A stretch of DNA of 64,000 nucleotides from Mercurialis annua (Eukaryota; Streptophyta; Magnoliopsida; Malpighiales; Euphorbiaceae). Shown here one piece after another: positions 36,640 through 48,186 of the stretch. Made by a program: the position numbers and the translations under genes. Under the pieces are notes generated by a model. It worked only from the letters and a program-made list of their open reading frames with translations, was not told the origin of the DNA and ran no database searches. The number at the start of each line of letters is the position of its first letter. Within the stretch, counting starts at the first letter, position 1. The DNA lies in contig NC_065574.1 of assembly GCF_937616625.2 (NCBI RefSeq), positions 24,616,501-24,680,500 on the forward strand, in the 5' to 3' direction.

Positions 36640-38248
36640 TGTGAGCGGAGCGGAGTTCGGGGGCCGCTCGCCCAAGGCTTATGGCTAACTTCTCGATCTG
36701 GAAATGGTTTGAAAAATGGAGTCGCCACCAAGTTCAACTAGGAAATGCCTTTTAACCTATTGGATAGCCTTACTCGCCTCCGGTTAGACTATCGTGCGTC
36801 GGACCAAAGACAAGGGTTCGTGGACCTCCCCGAGTCTCATGTGCTTGGCTTATCAGTTACCGGCTTTATTTTCTGGACATATTCGTTTTATATCTCATCT
36901 CAAGAGTATATGTAGTTCACAGAATATGAAAGCTGTAAATAAACAAGTATGAAAGCAGTAAACACGTTTGACGCGCATATGAAGCTGGGAAAGGAAGCGA
37001 ATCTGGAAGCTGGGAAAGGAAGAACACGGTGCCGGTTCATAGTGCCGGCGCTAGCAATGTGACATGGCGGCGCCACCAGTTTGTTGTGGCGGCGCCGCCG
37101 GCTTAAGCAGCAGCGGCGGCGGTTCGTCTTTTTGTTTTGCTTCGTTCTCACTCATTTTAACTCCGTTTTTCATGCAAAAGTAGTCAAAACAACATAAAAT
37201 CGAAAAAAGGAATCCAAAAAACACATAACTTACGTGTTTAAAGCTCATCTATGCAAAAATATTTTCTGGGCAGCAAGTACGGTTTTAGGGTTTTCATGGC
37301 AAAACTAGCTAAAATCTCCTAGAAACATGCATTTTAAGAGTTCTAAATTGATTGTTTTCTGGTATTGAACATTAAAAACAGCTAATTACATTGATTAACA
37401 TGCTTTTTCATCGATTTTATGGTGTTTATTGAAATCATCGAATTGATTGATTAAGGCTATTTAATGGCAAATAAGCAGTCATAGACTAAACATGCATCCT
37501 AAAGTTCACAAATACAGCAATTATGATAATTATACATGCAAAATATGGAAAAATCAAAAGAATAATATTGAGGGTCCTCAGAAATACCGTTATAAGTCCT
37601 TAGCTCGTTTTCTGGCGAAGTGGATGCGGAATCAAGCTTCGAATATGTGCAGGACTTGTGTTCTTGGAGAATCAACACGTGTTTAGTGTCTTCAGGTCTG
37701 GATTTAGTGTGTGTGCCACCTTTTGCCAGGATGGCATAAGGCTGTATTTATAAGGATTAGGGTTGACCTAGGGTTTGGTTAGAGTCTTCTAGGGTTTAAA
37801 CTGTTAAGTGATAAGTCATTAGGTATTAGGATTAGCTTTAAACTCTATTTAATCAATTAAATTTTGATTTTGACTTGCTAGCTAAGTAAAAATGTGCTAA
37901 AAGTCTATTTTTGGTGCCTAAAAGTGCTAAAAAGGGCTATTAAGATCCTATGGGTTTGGTCAAGATCAATTTCAGTCCGTCAAACTTGCAAATTGGCCCA
38001 TAAACTTCTAAGATATGGCAATTATTCCAATTTCTAAACTTAGATTACAATCTCTTTGGATTTTTATGGGCTATTCACGCCAAATTACGTTTTAATCCTG
38101 CAAGTTTACAGTTGTGCACAGATTACGCATGCTTAGATTCCAGCAAGCAAATCAAAAGCTCGTCACCCGGACAGATTTCTCAAGAAATCATCATTGGACG
38201 TTTCAGTTCCTTATCTCTATTTACCTGTCCGAAAAATAGGTGTCTACA
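36640..38248 (-). repeat. 3' LTR of Tat-like element (minus strand)
   Basis: 1609 bp. On the minus strand it starts TGTAGACACC and ends CCGCTCACA. Compared with the partner LTR it lacks about 750 bp: ACGCGCATATGA (36971-36982) is joined straight to sequence matching 54240 onward. A GC-rich island at 37040-37110 contains GGCGGCGCC repeats. Minus-strand TATA box TATAAATA at 37745-37752. Short open frames here are not genes. Confidence 0.88.
37745..37752 (-). promoter_or_regulatory. TATA box of Tat-like LTR (3' copy)
   Basis: TATAAATA on the minus strand, about 500 bp into the LTR. The partner LTR has the same site at 55001-55008. Confidence 0.6.
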
Positions 38249-38263
38249 GTTTGCCCCCTCTTT
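38249..38263 (-). other. Polypurine tract of Tat-like element
   Basis: Minus strand AAAGAGGGGGCAAAC immediately before the LTR start TGTAGACACC. Confidence 0.85.
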
Positions 38264-39440
38264 ATCGAGAATTGACGAAGTAGGTCAATTTTTGTTAAAG
38301 AAGAGACTTGCTGTTAGACGAGCGACAAGGATACTGCCCTCCGTTGGAGGCTCTTGCTCGCCTGGTGGTGTGGCAATGCCCTAGGCTGAGCATTACCTGC
38401 TGTGGTGCATGACTTTAGCCTCATGCACCTTTGGTTCTGGCCTACTATGCATCTGGCTCAGAGTGGTTTTCTTAGCTGCCGTTGAGCCCGGGCTGCCTGA
38501 GTGCATGCTCCGTGGAATGGAGCTAAAAACTTTGGGCCGTCCCGAGAGTGGTTCGATGGCTTGAACCCTGGTAATTGTCCTGTCCGAGGCTTTCTTATAG
38601 ACAGATAGGATCCCTTGGCTGTCCTTAAGGCCACCTTTATTGCATAGGTGTCTTGATTCCGTTAATTATTCCACGCTTAACAGATGGTGGTGTTTTTCTA
38701 CCAGACTTCGGTGTCTTTCTACCATATGCTGACGTTGTTCATCAGGCTTTGGCGTCTTTCTGCCATTTATGGTGTCTTTATACCATATTTCGGTGTTTCT
38801 CTACCGTTTTTTAGCGTCTTTATGCCATCTGGGGAGTCTGGCTCTTTTGGATCCCGTCTTCCGGGTAACTCTCTAGGTTTGTTCTGAAGGCTCTGGGTCT
38901 TATTTGAAGGCTTTGGGTCTTGTAGAAGGCTCTGGGTCTTGTAGAAGGCTTTGGGTCTTATCGTAAAGCTCTGGGTTTGCTCTAAAGGCTCTAGGTCTTG
39001 CTCTGTCGTTCTCGGCTGTTTGTCTTCTGGAATGTCTACATCTATGTCTTTTCGTCTTCTAGTATGTCTGTACTTCTCTGACTGTTCATCATCTAGGGTG
39101 TCTGTATTTTTCTGGCTGTTCCGTCTTCTTGAGGTGCATGTATGTTTCAAGCTATTCATTCTCTAGGATGTATGTATCTGTTCTATCTTCTAGGGGGTCT
39201 GTATTTTTCTGGCTGTTCCGTCTTCTTCGAAAGTGGGCCCAGTTCCCCAAAAATTCGTCTCGGAGAGGGGGGAAAAAGTGCCGGGGGCGCCAGGATTAGC
39301 TAGCGGCGCCGCCAGTGACACTGGCGCTGTGCCGATGGTGCCAGTGCCTCTGTGGCACGCGACTCTTGATGCATTTTTTTGTCTTTTCCGGTTTGATTCT
39401 TGATGATTCTGACTCTGTTTTGATATTTTTGTGCTTTCAG
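38264..39440. repeat. 3' untranslated region with three minisatellites
   Basis: Noncoding interior next to the polypurine tract. 38684-38830: loose repeats of GGTGTCTTTCTACCAT, about 25 bp each. 38880-39001: about six copies of a unit of about 20 bp with core GAAGGCTCTGGGTCTTGT. 39025-39235: units of about 35-40 bp with core CTGTATTTTTCTGGCTGTTC, two of them nearly identical at 39107 and 39200. Tandem repeats in this part of Tat-lineage elements are known as a source of new satellites. The apparent open frames across them follow from the repeat periods. Confidence 0.75.
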
Positions 39441-41579
39441 GAGTGAGACGTATTCCGTATGTCAGGAAACTTTGTGGATGCGCGAATATGGTACAATGCT
39501 TTGCCTGCTGTTGTTCGTTCCAGGTAGATGCTACGGGTTTTGGCCGTCTTGCCAGTGGTCTGTTTACTGTGACGAGGATCTATGACAGGGTTTCTTTACG
39601 TGCGCTAATGGAGCGGTGGATGGATACTACCCACACTTTTCATTTACCGGTTGGGGAGCTGACAACGACTCCTCTGGACTTTTCGCTGATTACTGGGATT
39701 TCTTTTGGAGGTGCGCCTGTGCCTTTTGAAAGAGAATTTTATCCTCAGAGGGATGCGTACATCTTTGAGATACTGGGTTTTGTTCCGGAGATGAAGGGCC
39801 GCAGCATTCGGCATCCTGAGTTGTACGATCGTTACAAGGAGAGCTTTCCCCGGACTAGCGACGAGGTTGATCTGATTGCCAGGGCTTTTATCTGTTATCT
39901 GTTGGGGTCTACTCTGTTATGTAGTTCAGGTGCGACTCTGCCACTCTGTGTGTTGCCAGCCTTGGAGGACTTAGACGTGGTTAGTTCGTATGACTGGGGG
40001 ACCGTTGCTTTGGCCTATCTTTACACCAGCATGGACCGAGTTGTCCGTGGGGGATCCCGTCTTTCCGGGATGTGGCCCTCTGTACACGTGAGTTGTTTTA
40101 TCGCTTTTCACCGCATCGTGCTTTTGATTTCATTATCTCAGCTGGTCTTATTCTATTTTTCAGATATGGGCCATCCAGATGGGCCTTCTGACTGGCTTTG
40201 ATGTTCTTCCGGGGTTAGGGTATCCTAATGTGAGATTCTGGAACTTTTCTCGTACTTTGACGCAGAGTTAGGGAGCTGAGTGCAGAGGCCGGATGAACGA
40301 GCTGGCATGGACTGATGTGAGTATTGAACTCTATTTTTAAACTACTCTGGGTATCTTCTGCAGTGATGACCACCGTTCTACGGATTGCAGGTGGATGCTT
40401 CTTGGAACACTCCTCTTGGAGTTTGTTGGCCTCTGTGGGTACAGGGTGCTGTAGCGAGATCAGGATTGCGTTATCTGATGCATGGCCCGAGTTGTAGGTC
40501 TTGGTTTTTGGGGGAGCGTGTTCTCCATTGGTTGAGTGGCCAACGTATTCGTTTGATCCCGGTTGGATCTCCTTTGCGTGGAAGGGATGTGGTATCGCCT
40601 GCGCTTCGATTGGACCTAAGGGGTTACCCAGCTACTGATTTAATGTCTGTTCCTCAACTGAGCTATCTAAATGATTTCGCGAGGCATCGTCTTCTTGGGA
40701 GAATTCCGTTGGACGAAGTACCCATTGTTCAGGTTCGGCAGGCGGCTGTAGGGCTATAGGTATGTGTCATTCTTCTGGTTTTTTCTATTTCTGAGTTTTT
40801 CCTTCTTCTTGAGTTCTCCTTTTGGTATTCTCTCAGGGAGGAGCTGTGGTCTCGTTCTGTCCGCGCTAGGGCAGACGGTCCGGGGTCTCCTAGTCGGGTC
40901 CTATCTGGTAGGCGAGGTGGTGCTGGTGACATAGTCTCTGGTTCTTTGAGTAAGATGCCGGAGAGATCTGCACGTTACGGCCACGTGCGTGGGCCTATGC
41001 AGGACTCTGTTCCTTTGTGTTACATGACGCATTCTTTTGCGCCTTCTGACTGTACCCACATGAGTATTTCCCTTTTCTGTTCTTTTGTTCGAAGGGTCTA
41101 TTTCCCCTATTAGACTGAGCTTCTTCTATTGGTTTTCAGGTGCCGGTGTCTGACATGGCTCAATTGGCCGATGCTTCTTACTACTGGCGTGATCGCTTGT
41201 GCACTGTTTCTGCACAGATAAGGCTAAAAACAAATATGCAATATTTCTATCCTATATGTATGCATGTATGCAATCTTATAGCTCTGACTACTCTCTGGTT
41301 TCTTCTGTAGTTGCGCATTGATGATCTAGAGGAGCAGGTGCGTCTGACAGGGCTAGGTCTGGCTGACAGTGACATCCCTCCTGGGTTCCCTGGCGGCGGA
41401 GGTGGACTTCGTGCTGGTGATCGTGGGCGTGGAGCCCGTGTGACATGCGTGGTGGTCGTGGATACTTCGCTTCATCTTCTGGTGGCCAGCAGTCTGGGCG
41501 CTATTCTGGTGGCACGCCCTTTGGGAGCCGTTACGGAGACTCAGAGACCTTAGAGAAGGATTTGGACTCTGATAGTTAG
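39441..41579 (+). pseudogene. Plant mobile domain (PMD) gene, multi-exon, antisense to its host retroelement
   Basis: Exon 1 (about 39441-40087) encodes a clear PMD core: VDATGFGRL, then LRALMERWMDTTHTFHLPVGELTTTPLDFSLITGISFGG, ending WPSVH. Introns with GT-AG ends follow at 40088-40163 and 40317-40390, both phase 0. Exon 2 (40164-40316) continues IWAIQMGLLTGFDVL, and exon 3 (40391-40759) starts VDASWNTPLG. Likely exons 4 (from 40837), 5 (41140-41217) and 6 (41311-41579) add a basic region, a short coiled stretch (RIDDLEEQVRL) and a Gly/Arg-rich tail. PMD proteins of the MAIN/MAIL type are nuclear and linked to transposon silencing; other PMD copies ride on transposons. Lesions: a frameshift near 39523, TAG at 40269-40271, TAG at the exon 3 end, donor GT changed to AT at 41218, and a frameshift near 41450. 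Confidence 0.8.
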
Positions 41580-41761
41580 GCTTCTATGTTTGTTTGTTAC
41601 GTTTTGAACGTTTGCTTTTATTGATGATTGTGTAGGTTGTCACAATATTTTGTACATTCAGCGTTCTGGACACTTTATTTTCATAGCTCTGTTCTGTTTG
41701 CCATGTTTGTGTTAGCCTTTCCGGCCTCTCAATTTCTGCTTCTAGTTTCAGGTTGATAGAT

Positions 41762-42003
41762 ACCTGATGCCCCCGTTCCTCTGGCTGGTTGGAGACCTGA
41801 TGCCCCTGGTTCCTCTAGCTGGTTGGAAACCTGATGCCCCCGTTCCTCTAGCTGGCTGGAGACTTGATGCCCTCGGTTCTGCTACTGGTGGAGACCTGAT
41901 GCTCCCGTTCCTCTGCATGGTTGGAGACCTGATGCCCCCGGTTCTGCTATTGATGGAGACCTGACGCCCCCGTTCCTCTGGCTAGTTGGAGACCTGATGC
42001 CCC
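41762..42003 (+). repeat. Minisatellite, unit about 33 bp
   Basis: About eight imperfect copies with core ACCTGATGCCCCCGTTCCTC and a variable tail (GGCTGGTTGGAG or TGCTACTGGTGGAG). It lies just past the PMD gene. Confidence 0.85.
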
Positions 42004-44627
42004 ATGGTGTTTCTGAGTTTGGTGCACGTAGTTTCGGGGTGATGTAAAGTTAGCGCATGTGGTTTCCGGCTGATGGGTACCTTAAATTTCCCAAATCTCC
42101 GGATGAGGAATTCTGCTGTTCCTTTTGTGTGGTTGGGTAAGTATTCTGGTTCTCTGCTAGAGGACTTTGATGCCCCCCCTACTATCAGATTTTCGTCTCT
42201 GGGTGGCAGAGGCATGTTACCTATTTTGTAATTCATCTAGAGGCGGAGCTTGACGTTTGTTGATCCTTGCGGCTCTGGAGTTTTCTTTTGAGGGTACCGG
42301 CCTCGAGGTTGTCGTTTCTGGAGCATATTCCTGCAGATAACAGTCTAGCGATTGCTGTTTCTTGAGTTTTTGGAGCTGATTCCTGAAGGTAGTGGTTTGA
42401 CGGTTGCTGCTTCTTGAGTTTCTGGAGCTGATTCCTGAAGGTAAAGGTTTGGCGGTTGATGCTTCTAGAGCCTAATTTTGCAAAAATTGGTAGTATTTTC
42501 TGCTGTCTTGTAGAGTGGGTTCTGCTCCATGCGTCGTACTTTGTGTTGCCCCCTCATGGGAGCGTTCAGTTTCCTTGTCCGGGAATTTCTAAGGTAAAAG
42601 GTTGGAAACCCGTCTTTTTTCTTGGAGGAAGGCCCGACGCCTTTTCTGCATACTTTTGGAGTAGGGGGCCAGAAGCCCGCCGTGTTGTTGGCTATTTCTG
42701 ATAATGGGGCCACGTTGCATGTTACATAGTGGAAAGCTTGGTGCTTGTTATGAGGACTTTGATACCCCTTAATTTTGGGATGAAGCCTGTGATTCCCTAT
42801 GTCATATGGGATAAGGGTTCTGATGTCCCCTTGTGATTTCGGGATTCCGTCTTAGGATAGCGGTGGCATGTCTGCATGAAGCCTATTGAGAGGACTCTGA
42901 CGTCCACTATCATCTGGATTTCCATCTCCGGATAATAAAGGCATGTTGCGTGTCTGCGTCTTTCTGGTAGTATAGAGTATTTGGAGTCTGCTCTGGGGGC
43001 CTAGATGCCTCCTGCTATCCGGGTGTTCTTCGTAGGGCGGTAGAGGCATAACGCCTAAGTTGAGTATGAGGCTTGTATCCCGTGATTCTTTAGGTGTATC
43101 CTACTTGTGGGACCTTCTGTGCCTGCTTAGGACGTCCAAATTTGCAAAAATTGGCCCCATTTTTCATTTTCCTCAGCTTGTATGTTGTAGACTCGGTATT
43201 GCCCCTCATTGAAGCATTCAATTTTCTGGTGGCGGACTGGATGTTTCAATTAAGAGTCTTGCTCTTGCTTCGCTCAATCTGGCCCCTGTAATCTGGCTTT
43301 GGATAGATCGATTTGTAATTTCCATGACAGTTTATGCGCATTTCAACTATTACATGGCGCTACTGGAAGTGTATTTGATGATTATTATCAGTTCAGAATT
43401 TTCATTGTCTCAAAGATTGTGCTTTAGAATTTATGTTCGTTTGTCTTTCCTTTCTAGGTACATGTGCTGGTCAATAATGATGGCATGCATGTTTGATAAG
43501 AGATCTATATTGCTATCTCATTGAATAACCGGTACAATTGAGATACTTTCTATTTAAAGGGACCATACCCCTGTCGTCAATTAGTCCTTGCAGATTTTCT
43601 GGATTGACTATTTTTTATGAGCGTCTTATGCGGCTCGCAGGCGTCCAGAGGAGGTCTTGTAGCGCACTCCTTCTTCCACTCTTTAGATCGTCCCGCTCTC
43701 GTAGATAGTTGGGCTGCTGCTTGGTGGTGGATTTCTTTGTTGGTGGTGATTCCTATCCAGGCTATACGTCCGTTCTAACGTGTGCCTCTACTGCTGGATG
43801 CCTTTGAGTCGCGTAAGCCTTCTGGTTTGTGGCCAAACCTTTTTATGCCAAGAGACCCGTGAGAGATCTCTTGTGGGTACTACCCAGCAAGCCGCTATCC
43901 CTTTAAGATAGCTTTTCGGTTTATCTCATGATTTAGGAGTAAAATCTCTTGCGACAGAATTATCTCTAGAAGTTATTTACTTCTTTGTACCGGTTATTGA
44001 ATGAGCTAACGACGTAGCTCGATCTCATCAATGCATGCATATATGGCTATTGAAAATAACATGTCCATCAAGCAAGACATCACGTAAATGAGCATAATAG
44101 AATTCATCATTGACTCTGGAATTTAATGAAATGAAAAGTTTGAAATAATCAAATGCATGGAAAGCATTGTAAATAGATCTCCTAGAGCCTAGGACTTGGG
44201 ATGGGTCCCAGCATCCGTCTAGTTGGAGATGCCTTCGATCCGGGCGCTAGTTACTCTTTCTTTTGATGCTTGGTCTCTTCTTGAGGTCGACGTGGGACAC
44301 TGAGTCTGTAGTTGAGCTTTCCCATAAATTTTGCTGCTTATTCGTCTTTTTGGAAATGGTTGGAAGCCTTTGTTGTTCCATTCGATTGATCTGGAAAGCT
44401 AAGACCTCCGTCTCCCACTTGGTTGTTCTAGGTAGTTGGGATCCATATTGTCCCGTCTTTTTGTCCTGGATAGAATATGCCATCTTGCTTCGCTATTCTG
44501 GGTTATTTAAACTTCCGTTGTTCCATTCGGTTGTTATGAAAAACTGAAACCTCTATTGTTTTATCCGGTGGAAACCCTTGCTTTGGTTACTAACTCATGA
44601 GTCGTGGAAGACCCATTCTAATTATGT

Positions 44628-44863
44628 AGGAGGCCGGAAGCCCGTTCTGACTCTGTAGGAGGATGGAAGCCCGTTCTTACTCTGTAGGAGGCCGGAAGCC
44701 CGTTCTTACTCTATAGGAGGTCGGAAGCCCGTTCTGAATCTGTTAGGAGGCCGGAAGCCCGTTCTCATTCCGTTGGAGGCCGGAAGCCCGTTCTGACTCT
44801 GTAGGAGGCCGGAAGCCTGTTCTGATTCTTTTAGAGGCCGGAAGCCTGTTCTAACTATATTCT
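44628..44863 (+). repeat. Minisatellite, unit about 29 bp
   Basis: Eight tandem copies with core GGAGGCCGGAAGCCCGTTCT followed by GACTCTGTA or variants. The last two copies carry GCCTGTTCT instead of GCCCGTTCT. Confidence 0.9.
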
Positions 44864-46250
44864 GGGGTTGTGGACGGTCTAGTAGAAACCCCTTTCTGAT
44901 CTGTCGGCTGTCTGGGTTGCTGATTCTAGAGTCGTGGTAGAACCGCTTTCTGGTATGTTGGACTGATTGCTTGACATTCTGGATGTTGACTGGGTACTGA
45001 TAGAGTAGTCAGTAGTATGGCTGCAAGATAAGGGGTTAGTGCATGATGCATGTCGCTGCATCCACAAGGGGTTAGTATGATCTGATGCTTACATAATGCT
45101 GGATGCATGAGATGCATGATATGCAGATGCATGAGATGGAGGGTTAGTTTTGAACACATGACACGTAGCAAGTTTGGCACATAGAACAGTTTGATATCAC
45201 AGAGACACGTTGTTCCTTCCAACCTTATTTCTCCCATACACGCGTTCCGGGTGAGGTTTATTCCTAGGTGGTTCGGTATGGACCTTCGCATCGCAATGCA
45301 AGAGTCGGCGTTCCTGCAGAAAAGCTCTCTTCTAGCAATTCTAAAACAGATAAACATCATTTGTCGATGTAATGGCTTTAAATCCCTTTCTGGAAGGAGT
45401 TGAAAAGCATGTAGGGTGGACGTGACAGTCCGTTTTGAAATCTGGAATTTGATTTAGCCTGGCGGCTGTATCTAGCGAAAGTAGTTTTCACTAGACTGGT
45501 TATTGGAGGTTTGATTAAGTGAAGGTGTATCACTTAATCAGATTTGTTTCTTTTAGGTCTGGCCTAACTGGAAGTTTTGAAAATCTGATTTTGAAACTGG
45601 AAAATTTGTTAGGCCGGACCTAAGACTGAAATTGAAATAGTAGTTTTTTGAAACATTGGATTTAAAATCATTACATTGACAGTCATGCCTCAAGTACAAT
45701 CATTATATTGGGTTGATCCTAGAGGGTAGTGTCTAAGCTGGAATGCATGTGGGCTAATACATTGGGTTTTGATAGTTACCGGATTAAGGCTCCCACAGAC
45801 AGATATACCTTTGATAGGTCTCCTCAATCACTAGTACAAACGACAGAGGTACTGGGCTGTGAGTGATACTACTCCGCATAAGACGTTCTGGATAGTGGAG
45901 TTCAAAGCTAGAGTGTGAGAGCGGCTATGAGTATCGGGGCTGGATAGGGACTCTTAGAGAGTAGGTGAGAAGAGAAATTTCTAATGCAATGCAACAGGTG
46001 CGAATATGTATGGAAAATACAGCCGGTGATCGATAAGGCGCAAACCGTGCGGTTTAGGTCCATGGCTGTAATACCCCGTAAATTTTCAGCGTTTTTCCGA
46101 CAAATTTTCCGATCGTTTTGAAGTAAAAATCGAAGTTAATGGTCGGGTTCGCGTTGGTTCATGAGTGACTTAATTTGTGGTTCAACCATAAAATTTTTAA
46201 ATCAAAAAAAGAAAAAAAAAGGAATTTAATGGATTCCCGTTCGAGAATTA

Positions 46251-46352
46251 GGATTCTCGAACGAGAATCCATCATTCAAGGCCTGGTCTCGTACGAGACC
46301 AGGGGTTCTCGAACGAGAACCGAGCCCAAATGGGCTGTTCTCGTTCGAGAAC
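46251..46352. repeat. Cluster of five adjacent short hairpins
   Basis: 46251-46270: 9-bp arms GGATTCTCG/CGAGAATCC, loop AA. 46282-46303: a perfect 22-bp palindrome with arms CCTGGTCTCG. 46304-46321: arms GGTTCTCG, loop AA. 46323-46336: arms AGCCCA, loop AA. 46337-46352: arms GTTCTCG, loop TT. Three of them hold TTCNNGAA, the two-unit core of a heat-shock element. Located in the early (U3) part of the LTR. Confidence 0.9.
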
Positions 46353-48186
46353 ATTGTAGATCAAGGGACCCTTGCGTCCGGCCCACTTCGCACTCATTTT
46401 CGACCTAGTTCCTCTCGATATTTAAGGACATTTTCTAAATAGAAAATCTGCATCACGCTGCAAATAAACCCTAGCCGTTTTCCTCTTGTTCATTCGCTGA
46501 GTATCGAAGCTGTAATCGTCCTCCAAAGGTCGTTGTTCGGTAAGTTTTCTGGACTCGTCAAATTTCAGTTTTGGTTTTAAACGACATTTCCGTATTCTTA
46601 ATCGTTCTCTTTCGTTTCTAGACCGAAATCAATACCGTTTGTTTCCAGACGATCTAGACTCGCGTACCTTCGATCCCCCACCTCATTTTCGTTGAAAGGT
46701 ACACTATCGATCTCGTTCCATTCGCCGTACGCTTTCCGTTTTTTGGATTGCCTTACCTGTTCTTGATATTTGAAGTTAATGCCGAATGGATTTGCTTGTT
46801 TGGCTGTGATTTTGCTATGTCAGTAATCAAGAATAGCCCGTAATGTTAGTTGTTAATTAATTAGAACGTTTGTTTCGGTTTGGTGTTATGGTATTCAACC
46901 TCGGCTCCATGAACGTGTTTCCTTGTTTCGTCATCACTGTTACTATGGTTGTGAATTGGGTTATTGTTAGATTATGATTAAGGATATGGATTTATTGTAG
47001 TCTTGATTAATTGATTAAGTTTTTGGAATTGAATTCTTGATTTGAAAGCATGAGGTTAGTTAAAAATGGTGGAAATGGAGAGTTATGCTTGGCGGGTTGG
47101 TTGCCTTGTTTGAAATGACAAGATGACTAAATAGCCAACTTGATTATCAAATTTTCTTGACTAAAACAAATGAGTTCCTTTAGTTATTATAAATTGAATC
47201 TGTTTAATAATAACTTTGAATTTAGATATGTTATAAATAATATATTTAAACGATGGGTATTTATGAATTAAGCTAATAGAATTACTCGGGTAATTATAAT
47301 TAATTTCAAATTTCAAATTGGTTTAAATTGGCTAATTTACAATTTAGGCCCTAAATATTTTTAAAACTTATTTAATTAAGTTTTTGGGTAGTAACCTTAT
47401 ATTTTGTTTTAATTATAAACAAAAGCAATTAAATTGATTTTGGGTATCAAATTGGCAAAAGTACAATTTAGTCCCTAATTGGCAAAAGTACAATTTAGTA
47501 CCTAATTGGCTAAAGTATAATTTAGTCCCTAAATTTTATTAAACTTAAAATGGGTAGATTTTTGGGTTGTAACTTGTGTTACTTAAAATTGAAGTTATTG
47601 AGTTCCGTTTTTAAAATGGATTATTATTTCATTGAATTGTTTTCTAAATATAAACTCGGGTTTATATTAATAAATGTTTTGAGTCGGGTTAGACTTGGGT
47701 CACTCGACAAGTGAGGTTATCTTGGTAGTTAATGATAACTCGGCTAACCCACTATTTGGAAATTTATAATTATTTAAAGAATATTAAATAATATTTGTTA
47801 ATTGGATTTTAAAGCGAGAACTCAATAGACTTATATTAATTGGGCTTTATTACCTTATGGGTATTTTTGTGTGTTCTGGCTTGTGTTACTCTGACGTGTT
47901 ATTTGTGCTAGTCCTATGTGGTGCCCAGTACTCTCTAGAGTTAGGGTCTGTTTTTAATAATTATTTTATTTGTCTAGACCCGTCTGTTGTTCGTGCTTCA
48001 GAGGCGAACCAGGATTAGTTGCTTGCCTATATTTACGTGGATTAGCAAGTAGTGAGTTTGTACTTACTATTTACCGCTTTATTAAGTAAATTGTTATTTT
48101 AATATTAAATATATATACTGTACGTATATTTTGAACTGTTTTTATATTATGGCTTCTAGTTGGAACATGCTACCTAGGGGTGTGCA

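Larger units (their letters stand above)
41580..46061. other. Noncoding interior of Tat-like element
   Basis: About 4.5 kb without a recognisable gene on either strand; gag-pol would be expected here on the minus strand but is missing. A possible 3' untranslated stretch of the PMD gene occupies about 41580-41750. Two minisatellites are listed separately. Around 42310-42470 there are about three copies of a roughly 60-bp unit with core GAGCTGATTCCTGAAGGTA. The remaining short open frames (for example 44263-44547 and, on the other strand, 44926-45360) have no domain and are taken as chance. Confidence 0.6.

Noticed and set aside
36900..37248. Arg- and Ala-rich frames in the GC-rich part of the Tat LTR
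   Set aside because: Within the LTR, not conserved in frame with the partner LTR, and produced by GGCGGCGCC repeats.
38767..39159. Minus-strand 130-codon open frame near the Tat 3' LTR
   Set aside because: It is the translation of the minisatellites, and its repeats follow the DNA period.
39431..39458. Upstream GTG start for the PMD frame
   Set aside because: It depends on a non-ATG codon within a splice-acceptor-like CTTTCAG. The sequence is better explained as an intron end or leader before a frame that contains an indel.
44926..45360. Minus-strand open frame of 144 codons, considered as a gag or pol remnant
   Set aside because: No zinc knuckle, protease, RT or integrase motif; rich in Met, His and Leu from a repeated GATGCAT-like sequence. 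Chance frame.
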